A DNA stretch of 64,000 nt. It comes from JAXMCK01 sp046349395. GTDB lineage: Bacteria; Pseudomonadota; Alphaproteobacteria; Geminicoccales; Geminicoccaceae. Position 1 is the first letter of the stretch, and each line of letters opens with the position of its first letter. A program made the translations under genes and the position numbers. The notes beneath the pieces were generated by a model that was not told the origin of the DNA, ran no database searches, and saw only the letters and a program-made list of their open reading frames with translations. Shown piece by piece: positions 25,269-34,198 of the stretch. The stretch is taken from NCBI GenBank assembly GCA_046349395.1, contig JAXMCK010000005.1, forward strand, positions 744,001 through 808,000, written 5' to 3'.

Positions 25269-26589
25269 CGTTCGCGTTGGGAGCCCGTACCTTTTTGTGC
25301 AGCGATGGCAACGACGGATCGGGCGGCCTGATCAAAGCTTTCCCCCCACGCTTTCCGCCTCGCTCGTTCCCGAGCAGTAGCACAGACAACAAAAAGGTAA
25401 CGATAAATCAGCGTCGCACCCCTCAAAATAAAATGAACACCGGCGGCATCGGGTTGGATGGCAGTGAATGAACAACTTACCTCGTTCGCGCCGCCTCGCC
25501 ACACACGAGCCCACCTCAACCGCGAGTTCGGTTCGATCAGGCAAGCCGAATGGGCCTCCTACCAGGCGACCAATGTTCCTTCCGATCGTCCGGCCGACAG
25601 CCGTAGATACACCGCTTACTTGAGGTCGACCACACCGCAGTCGGCACGTCCCGCGCCCTTGTCCGTCCTCGACATCAGGTACGAGATGACGCTTACAACC
25701 TGCCTGCTAGTTCGGTCCGCGGCGCCCCAGGCGATCTGTTGCACGCCGGATTCGGCAAGGTCCAGCGCGCTTCATGAAGGAGCGTCAGTGCTGGGTGACG
25801 CGGCGACGACGGGCCGCCCTTGCCTCACCTGGCCGTAGGTGTCGCTGCTCTGTCGAGGCAGTGTCCGGCCCTCGGGGTCGGACTCGCAGCCGCGCGCCCT
25901 TGCCGGATCACGCACCCTTCTCCACGGCCGAAGCCTGAGGGAACGGCACCGCGAGGTTCTCCGCAATATGGAGACCTCGCGGTGCCACGACGACGCCCAC
26001 ACGTATCGTCCTCCGCAGAGGAGCAGCATCCTAGCTTGATGTACCGTCCCGCGGTGCCACCCCAGGCGAAATCCGCTGCGATCGGGACGGCTTTCAATGA
26101 CGCGATCGCGACGCCGACGACCTCATGCATGACGGAATATACATCCTCCATGCCCGGGACCGTCGGGGGGTTCAACCGACCCGAAGTGCCGGACGTACCA
26201 GGGGATGCGCGCACAGCAGGCGCCATCGGCTGCCGGTCGGATGAACAATATCGGGTAGACGACGACCTATCTGGGCGACAATTCTGGCCATAGTAATACC
26301 GTCAGACTGGCCGACAGCAACTACGAGTCACAGTTCTGCACTATGAAACGGTAATTATTGGCACACGATTGTGCTCTGCCGGATGCAGGCCTGCATGAAG
26401 GGTCGCATTATCTGCTTGAGGTCTGGCCAAGCCCTGGGAAGAGCCGACCTCTGCCCGGAGCAGTGCCCCGGTCCAGCCAACCCCTCCCGCTGCGACAGAT
26501 GGAGCAACCGAGCCCTGCCGACGCGGTAGGACCCTCGCCGACCCTCATCCGCGTTCAGGCTCGCATCGGTGCCAGCGGCTTGGTGAGAA
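25269..26589. other. gene-poor region of about 1.3 kb
   Basis: No frame here has convincing coding character: frames are short, Cys/Arg/Ser-rich and lack ribosome sites. Base composition is less GC-rich than the flanks in places (25270-25700 and 26230-26370). It contains the strong hairpin at 25945-25986 and ends at a tRNA-Arg gene. Decayed genes are possible, but I recognise none. Confidence 0.5.
25945..25986. repeat. long inverted repeat (hairpin)
   Basis: Twelve perfectly paired bases (GGCACCGCGAGG / CCTCGCGGTGCC), one unpaired T, five more pairs (TCTCC / GGAGA) and a seven-base loop GCAATAT. No T run follows on either strand, so it is not a classic terminator. It lies in the gene-poor region and has no assigned role. 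Confidence 0.7.
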
Positions 26590-26665
26590 TGGCGCGCCCG
26601 AGAGGACTCGAACCCCTAACCTTCTGATCCGTAGTCAGATGCTCTATCCATTGAGCTACGGGCGC
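26590..26665 (-). tRNA. tRNA-Arg (anticodon ACG)
   Basis: Full cloverleaf on the minus strand: acceptor GCGCCCG pairs with CGGGCGC, D arm GCTC..GAGC, anticodon stem TCTGA/TCAGA with loop CTACGGA (anticodon ACG), T arm AGGGG-TTCGAGT-CCTCT with one wobble pair, discriminator G and encoded CCA. Reads CGN arginine codons after A34-to-inosine editing. Confidence 0.97.
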
Positions 26666-26731
26666 GTGCCGCCTGTGCAGCGGTGGCCGGTCATGTAGCG
26701 GCTCGAGGTGCGAAGGGCAAGTGCGGCGGGA

Positions 26732-27334
26732 TCAGCTTGTGGTGCCCGTCACCAGTTGCTTGATCTTCGCCGCCATCGCCTCGGGCGTCGCGTCGTGGCC
26801 GAAATGCGTGGCGTAGCGCCCCTCCGGATCCATCAGATAGGTGAAGGTCGAGTGGTCCATGAGGTAGGTGCCGTCCTGCGCCACTTCGCCCTTCCTGGCA
26901 TAGACCCGCCATGCCTTCACCGCGGCGTCGACCTGCGCCTGGGTACCCGTCAGCCCGACCAGGGCGGGATGGAACTGGCCCACATAGGCCTGCATCACCT
27001 CGGGCGTGTCGCGCGCCGGGTCGACGGTGATGAAGACGGGCACCAACTGGCCCGCGACCTCGGCCGGCAGGTCGTCGATCGCGGCGGCGATCGTCTGCAG
27101 GCCCAGCGGGCAGATGTCGGGGCAATAGGTGTAGCCGAAATAGACGAGCATCCATTTGCCGCGGAAATCGGCCTGGGTGACCGTGCGGCCGTTCTGGTCC
27201 ACGAGCGTGAAGTCGCCGCCGATCGGCACCGCCTCGTTGGCGGCGGGCACCACCTCGGTGGCGCGGACATAGAGATAGGCCCCACCCCCGACCACGATCA
27301 GCGCCAAGGCCAGGGGGATGATCCAACGTCGCAT
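26732..27334 (-). CDS. SCO family protein (copper chaperone / thioredoxin-like)
   Basis: A 200-residue membrane-anchored SCO1/SenC protein. An N-terminal anchor (RRWIIPLALALIVVGGGAYL) is followed by FTLVDQNGRTVTQADFRGKW, the copper-binding CxxxC in YCPDICPLG and the conserved Asp-His in LMDHSTFTYLMD. It delivers copper to, or maintains the redox state of, the CuA site of cytochrome c oxidase in the periplasm. It begins 14 bases after the SDR stop, in the same direction. No oxidase genes are nearby, so its placement seems opportunistic. Confidence 0.92.
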   Translation of the reverse strand: MRRWIIPLALALIVVGGGAYLYVRATEVVPAANEAVPIGGDFTLVDQNGRTVTQADFRGKWMLVYFGYTYCPDICPLGLQTIAAAIDDLPAEVAGQLVPVFITVDPARDTPEVMQAYVGQFHPALVGLTGTQAQVDAAVKAWRVYARKGEVAQDGTYLMDHSTFTYLMDPEGRYATHFGHDATPEAMAAKIKQLVTGTTS

Positions 27335-27348
27335 CGCTGCCGTTCCCG

Positions 27349-28185
27349 TCACTGCTTCTTCGAGGGGCGCATGACCGCCCAGTCCGCCTCGTCCAGATAT
27401 TCGTCGAGAAAGCTGAACTGGCCGGCCCCCTTCAGCCACTCGCCGCCGTCGATCGTCACCACCTCGCCATTGATATAGCCGCAATCGGGGGCCACCAGGA
27501 ACGCCGCCAGATCGGCCAGCTCGCGATGATCGCCCGGACGGCCGAGGGGATTGCGGGTCTCCAGCCGCTGCGCGAGGTCCGGGCGCGGAACGAGCCGCTC
27601 CCAGGCGCCCTCGGTCGGAAACGGTCCCGGCGCGATGGCGTTGAGCCGGATGCCGCGGCCACCCCATTCGACGGCGAGGGACCGAGTCATGGCGAGCACG
27701 CCGGCCTTGGCCACCGCCGAGGGCAGCACGAAGGCAGAGCCGGTCCAGGCATAAGTGGTCACAATGGAGAGCACCGTGCCGGCACGCCCATGCTCCAGCC
27801 AGCGCCGGCCGAGACCCAGGGTGCAGTTCATCGCCCCGTCGAGCACGATGCCTACGACCGCACGGACGGCGCGCGGCGAGAGCGTCTCGCTCTGGGCGAT
27901 GAAATTGCCCGCGGCATTGTTGACGAGGATGTCGACCGGACCGGCGGCGTCCAGCATGCGCTCGACGGCATCGGTGTCGCGTACGTCGCAGGCATGGACA
28001 GAGACCGTGCCGCCAGTTGCCTCACGGTGCTCCGCGGCCGTCGCCTCCAGCACCTCCATGCGGCGGCCACAGATCGTGAGGCTGGCCCCCAGCTCCAGGA
28101 ACCGGCGGCCCATGCTCTTGCCGAGGCCGGTGCCGCCGCCGGTGATCAGCACGTGGCGGCCGGCCAGGAGGTCGGTGCGGAACAT
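27349..28185 (-). CDS. SDR oxidoreductase, 2,4-dienoyl-CoA reductase-like
   Basis: A 278-residue short-chain dehydrogenase/reductase. Cofactor motif ITGGGTGLGKSMGRRF; NNAAGNF; and the segment SIVTTYAWTGSAFVLPSAVAK, in which the usual YxxxK tyrosine is replaced by Ser, with a Tyr earlier, exactly as in mitochondrial 2,4-dienoyl-CoA reductase. NAIAPGPFPTEGAWERL also fits that subfamily. It likely reduces polyunsaturated enoyl-CoA during beta-oxidation using NADPH. The ATG at 28185 shares its A with the TGA stop of the DMT transporter and has GGAG eight bases upstream. Confidence 0.88.
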   Translation of the reverse strand: MFRTDLLAGRHVLITGGGTGLGKSMGRRFLELGASLTICGRRMEVLEATAAEHREATGGTVSVHACDVRDTDAVERMLDAAGPVDILVNNAAGNFIAQSETLSPRAVRAVVGIVLDGAMNCTLGLGRRWLEHGRAGTVLSIVTTYAWTGSAFVLPSAVAKAGVLAMTRSLAVEWGGRGIRLNAIAPGPFPTEGAWERLVPRPDLAQRLETRNPLGRPGDHRELADLAAFLVAPDCGYINGEVVTIDGGEWLKGAGQFSFLDEYLDEADWAVMRPSKKQ

Positions 28186-29072
28186 CAGGCGGGCTCCGGT
28201 GAGCGGCTGCGGCGGGCTTCGCGCCACGCCATGTAGAAGGTCGACCCGGCGATGACGAGGGCGCCCAGCATCGCATGGCCGTCCGGGATCTCGGCGAAGA
28301 GCAGGAGGCCGAGCGTCGCGGTGAAGGGCAGGCGCAGATAGTCGTAAGGCGCCAACGCGCTGGCCTCGCCGATGCGGTAGCCCTGCATGAGGCAGTACTG
28401 GCCGGCAACACCGACGCAGGCCATGAGGAAGGTGATGGCCACCTCGTGCAGGGTAGGCGTGACCCAGACGAAGGCCGTCGGCACGCCCGTCATCACCGTC
28501 CCGACCACGCCCAGATAGGCGAGGATCGTCAGGTGCCGCTCGCCCTGGGCCAGTTCCCGCAGCGCCAGCGAGACGAAGGCGACGGCCAGGGCGCCCGCGA
28601 GTGCCACGAGGGCGGCGAGGTCGAAGGTCTCAGTGCCGGGACGGAGCACGATGAGGACGCCGACGAAGCCGATCGCCGTCGCGGCCCAACGCCCCCGCCG
28701 GACGACCTCGTGGAGAACGAGGGCCGCCAGGACGACCTGGAACAATGGTCGGGTGAAGCTCAGCGCGGTGGCGACGGCGAGCGGCATGTGGGCGATGGAG
28801 TAGTAGCTGCAGATGAGAGCGAAGGTGCCCATGCCGCCGCGGGTGACGTGCAGCCAGAGCCGCTGCGTGCGCCAGATGCCAGGACTCTGCAGGAGCAGCA
28901 GCGGCAGGATGATGAGGAAGCCCAGGAACGCGCGGCCGAAGGCGACCTCGATGCTGGGCAGCCGCTCGCCGAGCAGCTTGGCGCAGGCCTGCATCGCCGA
29001 GAAGAAGCCGCTGGACACCACGATCCAGAGGGCACCGCGAAGGTTGTCGATGCCGTGGGCCGCCGGGCTCAC
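28185..29072 (-). CDS. DMT family (EamA) transporter
   Basis: A 295-residue membrane protein with about ten transmembrane helices in two EamA repeats (first around LRGALWIVVSSGFFSAMQA, second around LAALVALAGALAVAFVSLAL), typical of the drug/metabolite exporters. EamA landmarks such as ALSFTRPLFQVVLAAL and PYDYLRLPFTATLGLLLFAE are present. It starts with GTG at 29072, overlapping the TGA of the DadA-like gene in a GTGA, and ends against the SDR start. Substrate unknown; the amine-oxidase neighbour suggests an amino acid or derived metabolite. Confidence 0.88.
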   Translation of the reverse strand: MSPAAHGIDNLRGALWIVVSSGFFSAMQACAKLLGERLPSIEVAFGRAFLGFLIILPLLLLQSPGIWRTQRLWLHVTRGGMGTFALICSYYSIAHMPLAVATALSFTRPLFQVVLAALVLHEVVRRGRWAATAIGFVGVLIVLRPGTETFDLAALVALAGALAVAFVSLALRELAQGERHLTILAYLGVVGTVMTGVPTAFVWVTPTLHEVAITFLMACVGVAGQYCLMQGYRIGEASALAPYDYLRLPFTATLGLLLFAEIPDGHAMLGALVIAGSTFYMAWREARRSRSPEPA

Positions 29073-30316
29073 CAGAACCGCCGGGTCGGCGCAAGAGATG
29101 TGAGGTCGAGGCCAGGGTCGCGGCCGGCCGCCATGTCGGCGACGAGGCGGCCCGTCAGCGGGCCCAGGGTGAGGCCGATGTGCTGGTGGCCGAAGGCGAG
29201 CAGCAAATTGCTGCGACCCGGCACCGGACCCAGCACCGGCAGGCTGTCCGGGAGGGTCGGCCGGCAGCCCTGCCACTCGCTGGTCACCGTCTCGCCGAGC
29301 CCCGGCACGATCCGGCGGGCGATCGGCAGCAGGCGATGGACGCGGCGATAGTCGGGCGGTGCCGTCGGGCTCGCCAGCTCGACGCCGCCGGTGAGGCGCA
29401 CGCCGCCCTCCATGGGGGCCAGCACGAAGCCGCCGTCGATGCTGTAGACGGGCCGGCGCAGCGTCGGCTCGGGATGCGGCAGCATGAGGTGGTAGCCGCG
29501 CTCGGCCTCCAGCGGCAGGCGCAGGCCTGCGTCGGCGACGAGGCGGCGGCCCATGGCGCCGGTGGCGAGGACGGCGAGATCGGTCGGGAGCAGACCCTTG
29601 TCGGTCACGACGGCGGCGATCCGGCCTTGGCCGGAAAAGCCTTGAGCTCGGGCTGACAGGCAGGTCCCGCCCCGCGCCAGGAAGCTCGCCGCGATACCCT
29701 CCACGTAGCGGCGGGGCTCGCGGACGGCACGGTTCATCGGCAGGAGCAGGCCGCCGTCGAGGTCGGGCGAAAGAGCTGGCTCCAGTTCGCGGATCTCGGG
29801 GCCATTTAATAACTCGTAAGGGATGCCGACCCGGTCGTAGGCGGCGCGCTCGCGGGCGGTGTCGGCGAGCATACCTTCCTTGGTGGCCGCGACCTTGAGC
29901 CAGCCTCCAGTGCGGACGAGATCACCGAGGCCGCAGCGCTGGATCAGGACGTCGTGGGCGGCACCGGCTCGCGATACCAAGGAGGACAGTGCCTCCGAGG
30001 AGCGGGCGACGGTCGACGGGCGGGCGGCCAGCGCGAAGCGGACGAGGAAGGGCAGCAGTGAGGGCAGATAGGCCCAGCGGATCGCCACGTAGCCGGTGGG
30101 GTCGAGAAGGACCGACGGCAGCTCGGCCAGGAGCTTCGGCGAGGACAGCGGCAGCACGCTGCCGAGGCTGATGATGCCGGCGTTGCCCGACGAGGTGCCG
30201 CCACCCGGCGGCAGCGGGTCGACGAGGGTGACCTGCCAGCCGTCGTCCTGGAGGAAGAAGGCGGTGCTGGTGCCGACGACGCCGGCACCCACGACGACCG
30301 CCCGGCCACGGCTCAT
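29069..30316 (-). CDS. FAD-dependent oxidoreductase, DadA-like D-amino acid dehydrogenase
   Basis: A 415-residue DAO-family flavoprotein. The FAD-binding dinucleotide fold is AVVVGAGVVGTSTAFFLQ, followed by GGGTSSGNAGI, LVRTGGWLKV, LLPMNRAVREPRRYVEG and the C-terminal PVLGPVPGRSNLLLAFGHQH plus GLTLGPLTGRLVADM. All match the DadA group that deaminates D-amino acids with electron transfer to quinone. The ATG overlaps the LysR stop (ATGA). It is the second gene of a coupled LysR-DadA-DMT-SDR chain. Confidence 0.9.
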   Translation of the reverse strand: MSRGRAVVVGAGVVGTSTAFFLQDDGWQVTLVDPLPPGGGTSSGNAGIISLGSVLPLSSPKLLAELPSVLLDPTGYVAIRWAYLPSLLPFLVRFALAARPSTVARSSEALSSLVSRAGAAHDVLIQRCGLGDLVRTGGWLKVAATKEGMLADTARERAAYDRVGIPYELLNGPEIRELEPALSPDLDGGLLLPMNRAVREPRRYVEGIAASFLARGGTCLSARAQGFSGQGRIAAVVTDKGLLPTDLAVLATGAMGRRLVADAGLRLPLEAERGYHLMLPHPEPTLRRPVYSIDGGFVLAPMEGGVRLTGGVELASPTAPPDYRRVHRLLPIARRIVPGLGETVTSEWQGCRPTLPDSLPVLGPVPGRSNLLLAFGHQHIGLTLGPLTGRLVADMAAGRDPGLDLTSLAPTRRFW

Positions 30317-31215
30317 GCCTGCCGCCAGGGAGCGCCGCCCAGGCGCTCGACCAGGAAGTCGATGAACACGCGGAGCTTCACGGCGGGACGGCGCTGCGAG
30401 GGGTAGACGGCATGGATCGGCACGGCCGGCGTCTGCCACGGTTCGAACAGCCGCACGAGACGCCCTGCGGCCACATCGGCACCGATGATGAAGTCCGGGT
30501 GATAGATCACCCCTACCCCACCCAGGGCCGCGGCGTGCAGCACGTCGCCATTGTTGGCCGTCAGGCTGCCGCTCACCTTGACCGCCACGGTCTCCTCGCC
30601 CCGGAGGAAGCGCCACTCGTCCGGCTGGCGGCGGAGCGTGTAGACGAGGCAGTCATGGCGGGCGAGGTCGGCGGGCTCGGCGGGCGTGCCGTGGCGTTCC
30701 AGATAGGCGGGGCTGGCGGCACAGATCTGCCGGGCTTCGGCGATGCGCCGCGCGATCAGGCTGCTGTCGGGCATGGCGCCGATGCGGACGGCGACGTCGA
30801 AGCCCTCATCCAGGAGGTCGACGAAGCGGTCGTTGAGCGTGAGGTCGACCTCGATCTGCGGGTAGCGGGCCATGAACTCGGGCAGCAGCGGTCCCAGGTG
30901 GCGGTGGCCGAAGGTCATGGGTGCATTGATCTTCAGCCGCCCGCAGGCCTCGGCTTCCCGCCTCCCCAGCGTCGCCTCGGCTTCGGCCAGCTCGGCCAGG
31001 ATGCGGCTGCAATAGTCGCGGTAGGTCAGGCCCTGCTCGGTCAGCGCCAGCTTGCGGGTGGTGCGATTGAGCAGGCGCGCACCGAGGCGGGTCTCAAGTG
31101 CCGCCAGGTGCTTGCTGACGGCGGACTTGGAGAGGCCCAGCTGCTGGGCGGCCGCCGTCAGGCTGCCGAGGTCGGCGACCTTGACGAACACCTCCATGCC
31201 CTGCAGCCGGTCCAC
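30313..31215 (-). CDS. LysR family transcriptional regulator
   Basis: A 300-residue LysR regulator: N-terminal winged HTH (FVKVADLGSLTAAAQQLGLS, then KSAVSKHLAALETRLGARLL) and a periplasmic-binding-like effector domain (LKINAPMTFGHRHLGPLLPE, GFDVAVRIGAMPDSSL, GGVGVIYHPDFI) of the DsdC/AaeR-like CrgA branch. Unusually, it is the first gene of the operon it probably controls, its stop overlapping the DadA-like start, rather than being divergent from it. The 116 bases to nadE hold the divergent promoters. Confidence 0.92.
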   Translation of the reverse strand: MDRLQGMEVFVKVADLGSLTAAAQQLGLSKSAVSKHLAALETRLGARLLNRTTRKLALTEQGLTYRDYCSRILAELAEAEATLGRREAEACGRLKINAPMTFGHRHLGPLLPEFMARYPQIEVDLTLNDRFVDLLDEGFDVAVRIGAMPDSSLIARRIAEARQICAASPAYLERHGTPAEPADLARHDCLVYTLRRQPDEWRFLRGEETVAVKVSGSLTANNGDVLHAAALGGVGVIYHPDFIIGADVAAGRLVRLFEPWQTPAVPIHAVYPSQRRPAVKLRVFIDFLVERLGGAPWRQA

Positions 31216-31331
31216 GCCGTCCCGCCCCCATCGACCTCGGCGATTGCCCCGCCGGCCGGAGGACTTAGATTGGGCGGGCCCGTCGCGGTCAACCGGATCG
31301 CGAAGGTGCGACGTCCTTGGGAGCCGAACGC

Positions 31332-33104
31332 TTGAGCGCCTCGTTCACCATTGCGCTTGCCCAGTGCAACCCGACCGTCGGCGACATCGACGGCAACACG
31401 GCCCTCGTCCGCTCCATGCGGGCCGAGGCGGCCGCGGCGGGGGCCGACCTCGTCGTGTTCCCCGAGCTGGTGCTGGTGGGCTATCCGCCCGAGGACCTCG
31501 TGCTGAAGCCGGCCTTGTGCGACTTCGCCCGCGAGGCGGTGGCGAAGCTGGCGGCCGACACGGGCGACGGCGGCCCGGCCATGGTCGTGGGCGCTCCCTG
31601 GCGCGACGGCGAGAAGCTCTACAACGCGGCCTTCCTGCTGGCAGGCGGCAGGATCGAGGCCTGGCGGGCGAAGCACGAGCTGCCGAACTACGGCGTGTTC
31701 GACGAGAAGCGGGTGTTCGCCCCCGGTCCCGTCCCCGGCCCCGTCGTCCTCCGCACCGCCCGGGGTCACAGCCTCCGCATCGGCCTCATGGTCTGCGAGG
31801 ACATGTGGTTCGAGGACGTCGCCGAGGGCCTGACCGAGAGCGGGGCCGAACTTCTCCTTGTCGTCAACGGCTCGCCCTTCGACGAGGACAAGATGGAGCA
31901 GCGCCTGCAGCTGGCCGTCACCCGCGTCACCGAGAGCGGCCTCCCCCTCCTCTACGTCAACCAGGTGGGCGGCCAGGACGAGCTCGTCTTCGATGGTGCT
32001 TCCTTCGCCCTCGACGCCGACCGCCGGCTGGTGGCGCAGGGCCGCTCCTTCGTCTCCGAGCTTCTCGTCACGACATGGACCCGCGACGCCGACGGCAGGC
32101 TCACCGCCGCCGCGAAGGGACCCATCGCCCCGCCCCTCTCCCACGAGGAGGCCGTCTACCGCACCATGGTCCTGGGCCTGCAGGACTATGTGAACAAGAA
32201 CCGCTTCCCGGGCGTCGTCCTGGGCCTCTCGGGCGGCATCGACTCGGCCCTCTCGGCTGCCGTCGCCGTCGACGCGCTAGGCCCCGACCGGGTCCGCGGC
32301 GTCATGATGCCCTCCCGCTACACCTCCAAGGACAGCTTGGAGGACGCCGCCGAGACGGCCAAGGCATTGGGCATGCGCCTCGACGAGGTCCCGATCGAGC
32401 CCGCCGTCACCGCCTTCCTCGGCATGCTGGCCCCCCTCTTCGAGGGCCGCCCGCCCGACATCACGGAGGAGAACATCCAGTCCCGCATCCGCGGCGTGCT
32501 CCTCATGGCCATCTCCAACAAGCTCGGGCCGATGGTCCTCACCACCGGCAACAAGTCCGAGATGTCGGTCGGCTACGCCACCCTCTACGGCGACATGTGC
32601 GGCGGCTACTCCGTCCTCAAGGACGTCTACAAGACCACCGTCTTCGCCCTCTCCCACTGGCGCAACGCCCACCGCCCCGAAGGCCTGCTTGGCCCCACGG
32701 GCCCCGTCATGCCCCTGCGAGTCATCACGAAGCCCCCCACGGCCGAGCTCCGCGCCGACCAGAAGGACGAGGACAGCCTACCCCCCTACGCGCTGCTCGA
32801 CCGCATCCTCGAAGGCCTCGTCGAGCACGACCTCTCCCCCCGCGAGCTGGTCAAACAAGGATTCCCGCCCGCCGAGGTCCGTCGCGTCTCCAACCTCCTC
32901 GACCTCGCCGAATACAAGCGCCGCCAGGCACCCCCCGGCGTCAAGGTCACCGAAAAAGCCTTCGGCCGCGACCGCCGCTACCCCATCACCAACGCCTTCC
33001 GCCGCATCGGCATCGCCGACCTCGACCGCACCACCGAACCGGCGCCCGACGACGCCAAGGCCGCGGCGCCGACGCACTCGCAGTCGCTGCGGACGCTGGA
33101 GTAG
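31332..33104 (+). CDS. nadE: glutamine-dependent NAD+ synthase
   Basis: A 590-residue two-domain enzyme that amidates deamido-NAD to NAD+ with ammonia channelled from glutamine. N-terminal nitrilase-type glutaminase domain (about 1-255): LAQCNPTVGDIDGN, catalytic Glu in VFPELVLVGYPPEDL, Lys in KHELPNYGVFDEKR, Cys in MVCEDMWF. C-terminal synthetase domain: pyrophosphate loop GLSGGIDSALSAA, SRYTSKDSLEDA, TTGNKSEMSVGYAT. Length is usual for the family. I chose the TTG at 31332 because GGGAG lies eight bases before it; a TTG 15 bases further upstream is possible. Confidence 0.93.
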   Translation: MSASFTIALAQCNPTVGDIDGNTALVRSMRAEAAAAGADLVVFPELVLVGYPPEDLVLKPALCDFAREAVAKLAADTGDGGPAMVVGAPWRDGEKLYNAAFLLAGGRIEAWRAKHELPNYGVFDEKRVFAPGPVPGPVVLRTARGHSLRIGLMVCEDMWFEDVAEGLTESGAELLLVVNGSPFDEDKMEQRLQLAVTRVTESGLPLLYVNQVGGQDELVFDGASFALDADRRLVAQGRSFVSELLVTTWTRDADGRLTAAAKGPIAPPLSHEEAVYRTMVLGLQDYVNKNRFPGVVLGLSGGIDSALSAAVAVDALGPDRVRGVMMPSRYTSKDSLEDAAETAKALGMRLDEVPIEPAVTAFLGMLAPLFEGRPPDITEENIQSRIRGVLLMAISNKLGPMVLTTGNKSEMSVGYATLYGDMCGGYSVLKDVYKTTVFALSHWRNAHRPEGLLGPTGPVMPLRVITKPPTAELRADQKDEDSLPPYALLDRILEGLVEHDLSPRELVKQGFPPAEVRRVSNLLDLAEYKRRQAPPGVKVTEKAFGRDRRYPITNAFRRIGIADLDRTTEPAPDDAKAAAPTHSQSLRTLE

Positions 33105-33267
33105 CCGGGGAAGCGCACCGCGCTCCCCCGGACCCCCACGGGCGAGTTGAGGAAGTGGTTGAATCGGGATCGGCCCCGGGCAGCCTTGGATCGGCTGGGG
33201 GCTGAGGGACGTGCGGTGAAGGAGCTGGAGGTGGACGGGTCGGGCTGAGGTCGCGGGGCGGAGAGCC

Positions 33268-33990
33268 TCAGGAACTATCGAAATCCGGATCGCGCACGCG
33301 GACCCTGATCCGCTTGCCGGTGATCTTGGCGATGAGGCGGCGGTAGTCGCGTTCCTCCGGGGTTTCCTGGCGGCGCGTGAGGGCCGGCGGTGGTGCGGGC
33401 GGAACCGGGCGCGGTGGGGCCGGCGGCTCGCCTACGGCTGCCTTGGCCTCGGATTCCTCGCGCTGCTTGGCGTGGGCCTCGACGATGAGCTGGTCGCGCA
33501 GCCGAACCGTGATGCGGTGGCGGAGCGCTTCGAGGTCGTCGTACGGGCGGGGCGGATAGAGCACCCGCTTTACTTTGGGCGGTGGCGGTGGGTTCTCGGC
33601 CTCGGCGGCCTCGCGTGCGGCGCGCTCCTGGGCGCGCATGACGGACTTGGCGAGCGTGACGCAGGGATTGCGGCCGCGTTGCAGCTCGCGGAAGAACCAG
33701 GCGCAGACCTTGGGATCGCGTTCGTGGACCGACTCGACCAGGACCTGGAGCGCCAGCTCGCGCAGCTCGGCCAGGATCTCCTCCTCCGGCCGGCCGTACA
33801 TCGCGCGATAGCTCTCGACCATCTCCGGCAGGTCCGGATCCTTGGTGAAGGCGTCGAGCTCGGCATCGCTGATCTTGATCTTCGCCGCAGCCTTGGCGGC
33901 GGTGGCACCGAGCGCCAGCAGCCGCACGAAGCGCCGCTTCTTGCGCCGGGCGCGGAAGTCGGGGTCGAGGCGGTAGGGTTGGTCGTCCAT
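33268..33990 (-). CDS. hypothetical protein with N-terminal helical domain and Pro-rich linkers
   Basis: A 240-residue basic protein, not recognised. A basic N-terminus (DFRARRKKRRFVRLLALGAT) continues into AAKAAAKIKISDAELDAFTK, which could be a small helix-turn-helix as in phage small terminase-like proteins. A helical middle (VHERDPKVCAWFFRELQRG) is followed by two proline tracts and a helix with DDLEALRHRITVRLRDQL, then a basic tail. Start at 33990 (GGAA upstream) is preferred over a GTG/ATG 39 bases earlier. Its 5' side is the degraded accessory region, so it may be chromosomal-edge or mobile-element derived. Confidence 0.6.
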   Translation of the reverse strand: MDDQPYRLDPDFRARRKKRRFVRLLALGATAAKAAAKIKISDAELDAFTKDPDLPEMVESYRAMYGRPEEEILAELRELALQVLVESVHERDPKVCAWFFRELQRGRNPCVTLAKSVMRAQERAAREAAEAENPPPPPKVKRVLYPPRPYDDLEALRHRITVRLRDQLIVEAHAKQREESEAKAAVGEPPAPPRPVPPAPPPALTRRQETPEERDYRRLIAKITGKRIRVRVRDPDFDSS

Positions 33991-34098
33991 GGCGTTTCCG
34001 ACTTTATTCCTATCTCGATGCGGAGTCAATAGGCTTGCTACCCCAGCAGAACCTAGCCCGGATGGATGACCATACTGACGCCGACCAAATGCATGCAG

Positions 34099-34170
34099 CC
34101 CGAGAAGTCGCTAACGGGCGTTAATGGTACCTGGTACCGAGGTCCCGAGAAGTCGCTAAGGGACGTTAAT
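34099..34170. repeat. pair of 27-base direct repeats
   Basis: Two copies begin at 34099 and 34144 (45-base period) and share 25 of 27 positions; both start CCCGAGAAGTCGCTAA and end CGTTAAT. Between them is the palindromic GGTACCTGGTACC. They lie immediately upstream of the toxin-antitoxin remnant. Confidence 0.8.
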
Positions 34171-34198
34171 CCCTGGCCATCCTGGAGGCTGCCGTGCG

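Noticed and set aside
26230..26345. End of a secreted repeat protein (frame ending in ESQFCTMKR)
   Set aside because: A short coding-like stretch, but no start, ribosome site or recognisable family.
31052..33205. A 717-codon frame overlapping nadE
   Set aside because: Arg/Pro-rich shadow of nadE in another frame.
33105..33267. Hairpin-like GC-rich DNA after nadE as a terminator
   Set aside because: The stem (CCGGGG / CCCCCGG) is separated by a long loop and followed by no T run, so support is too weak.
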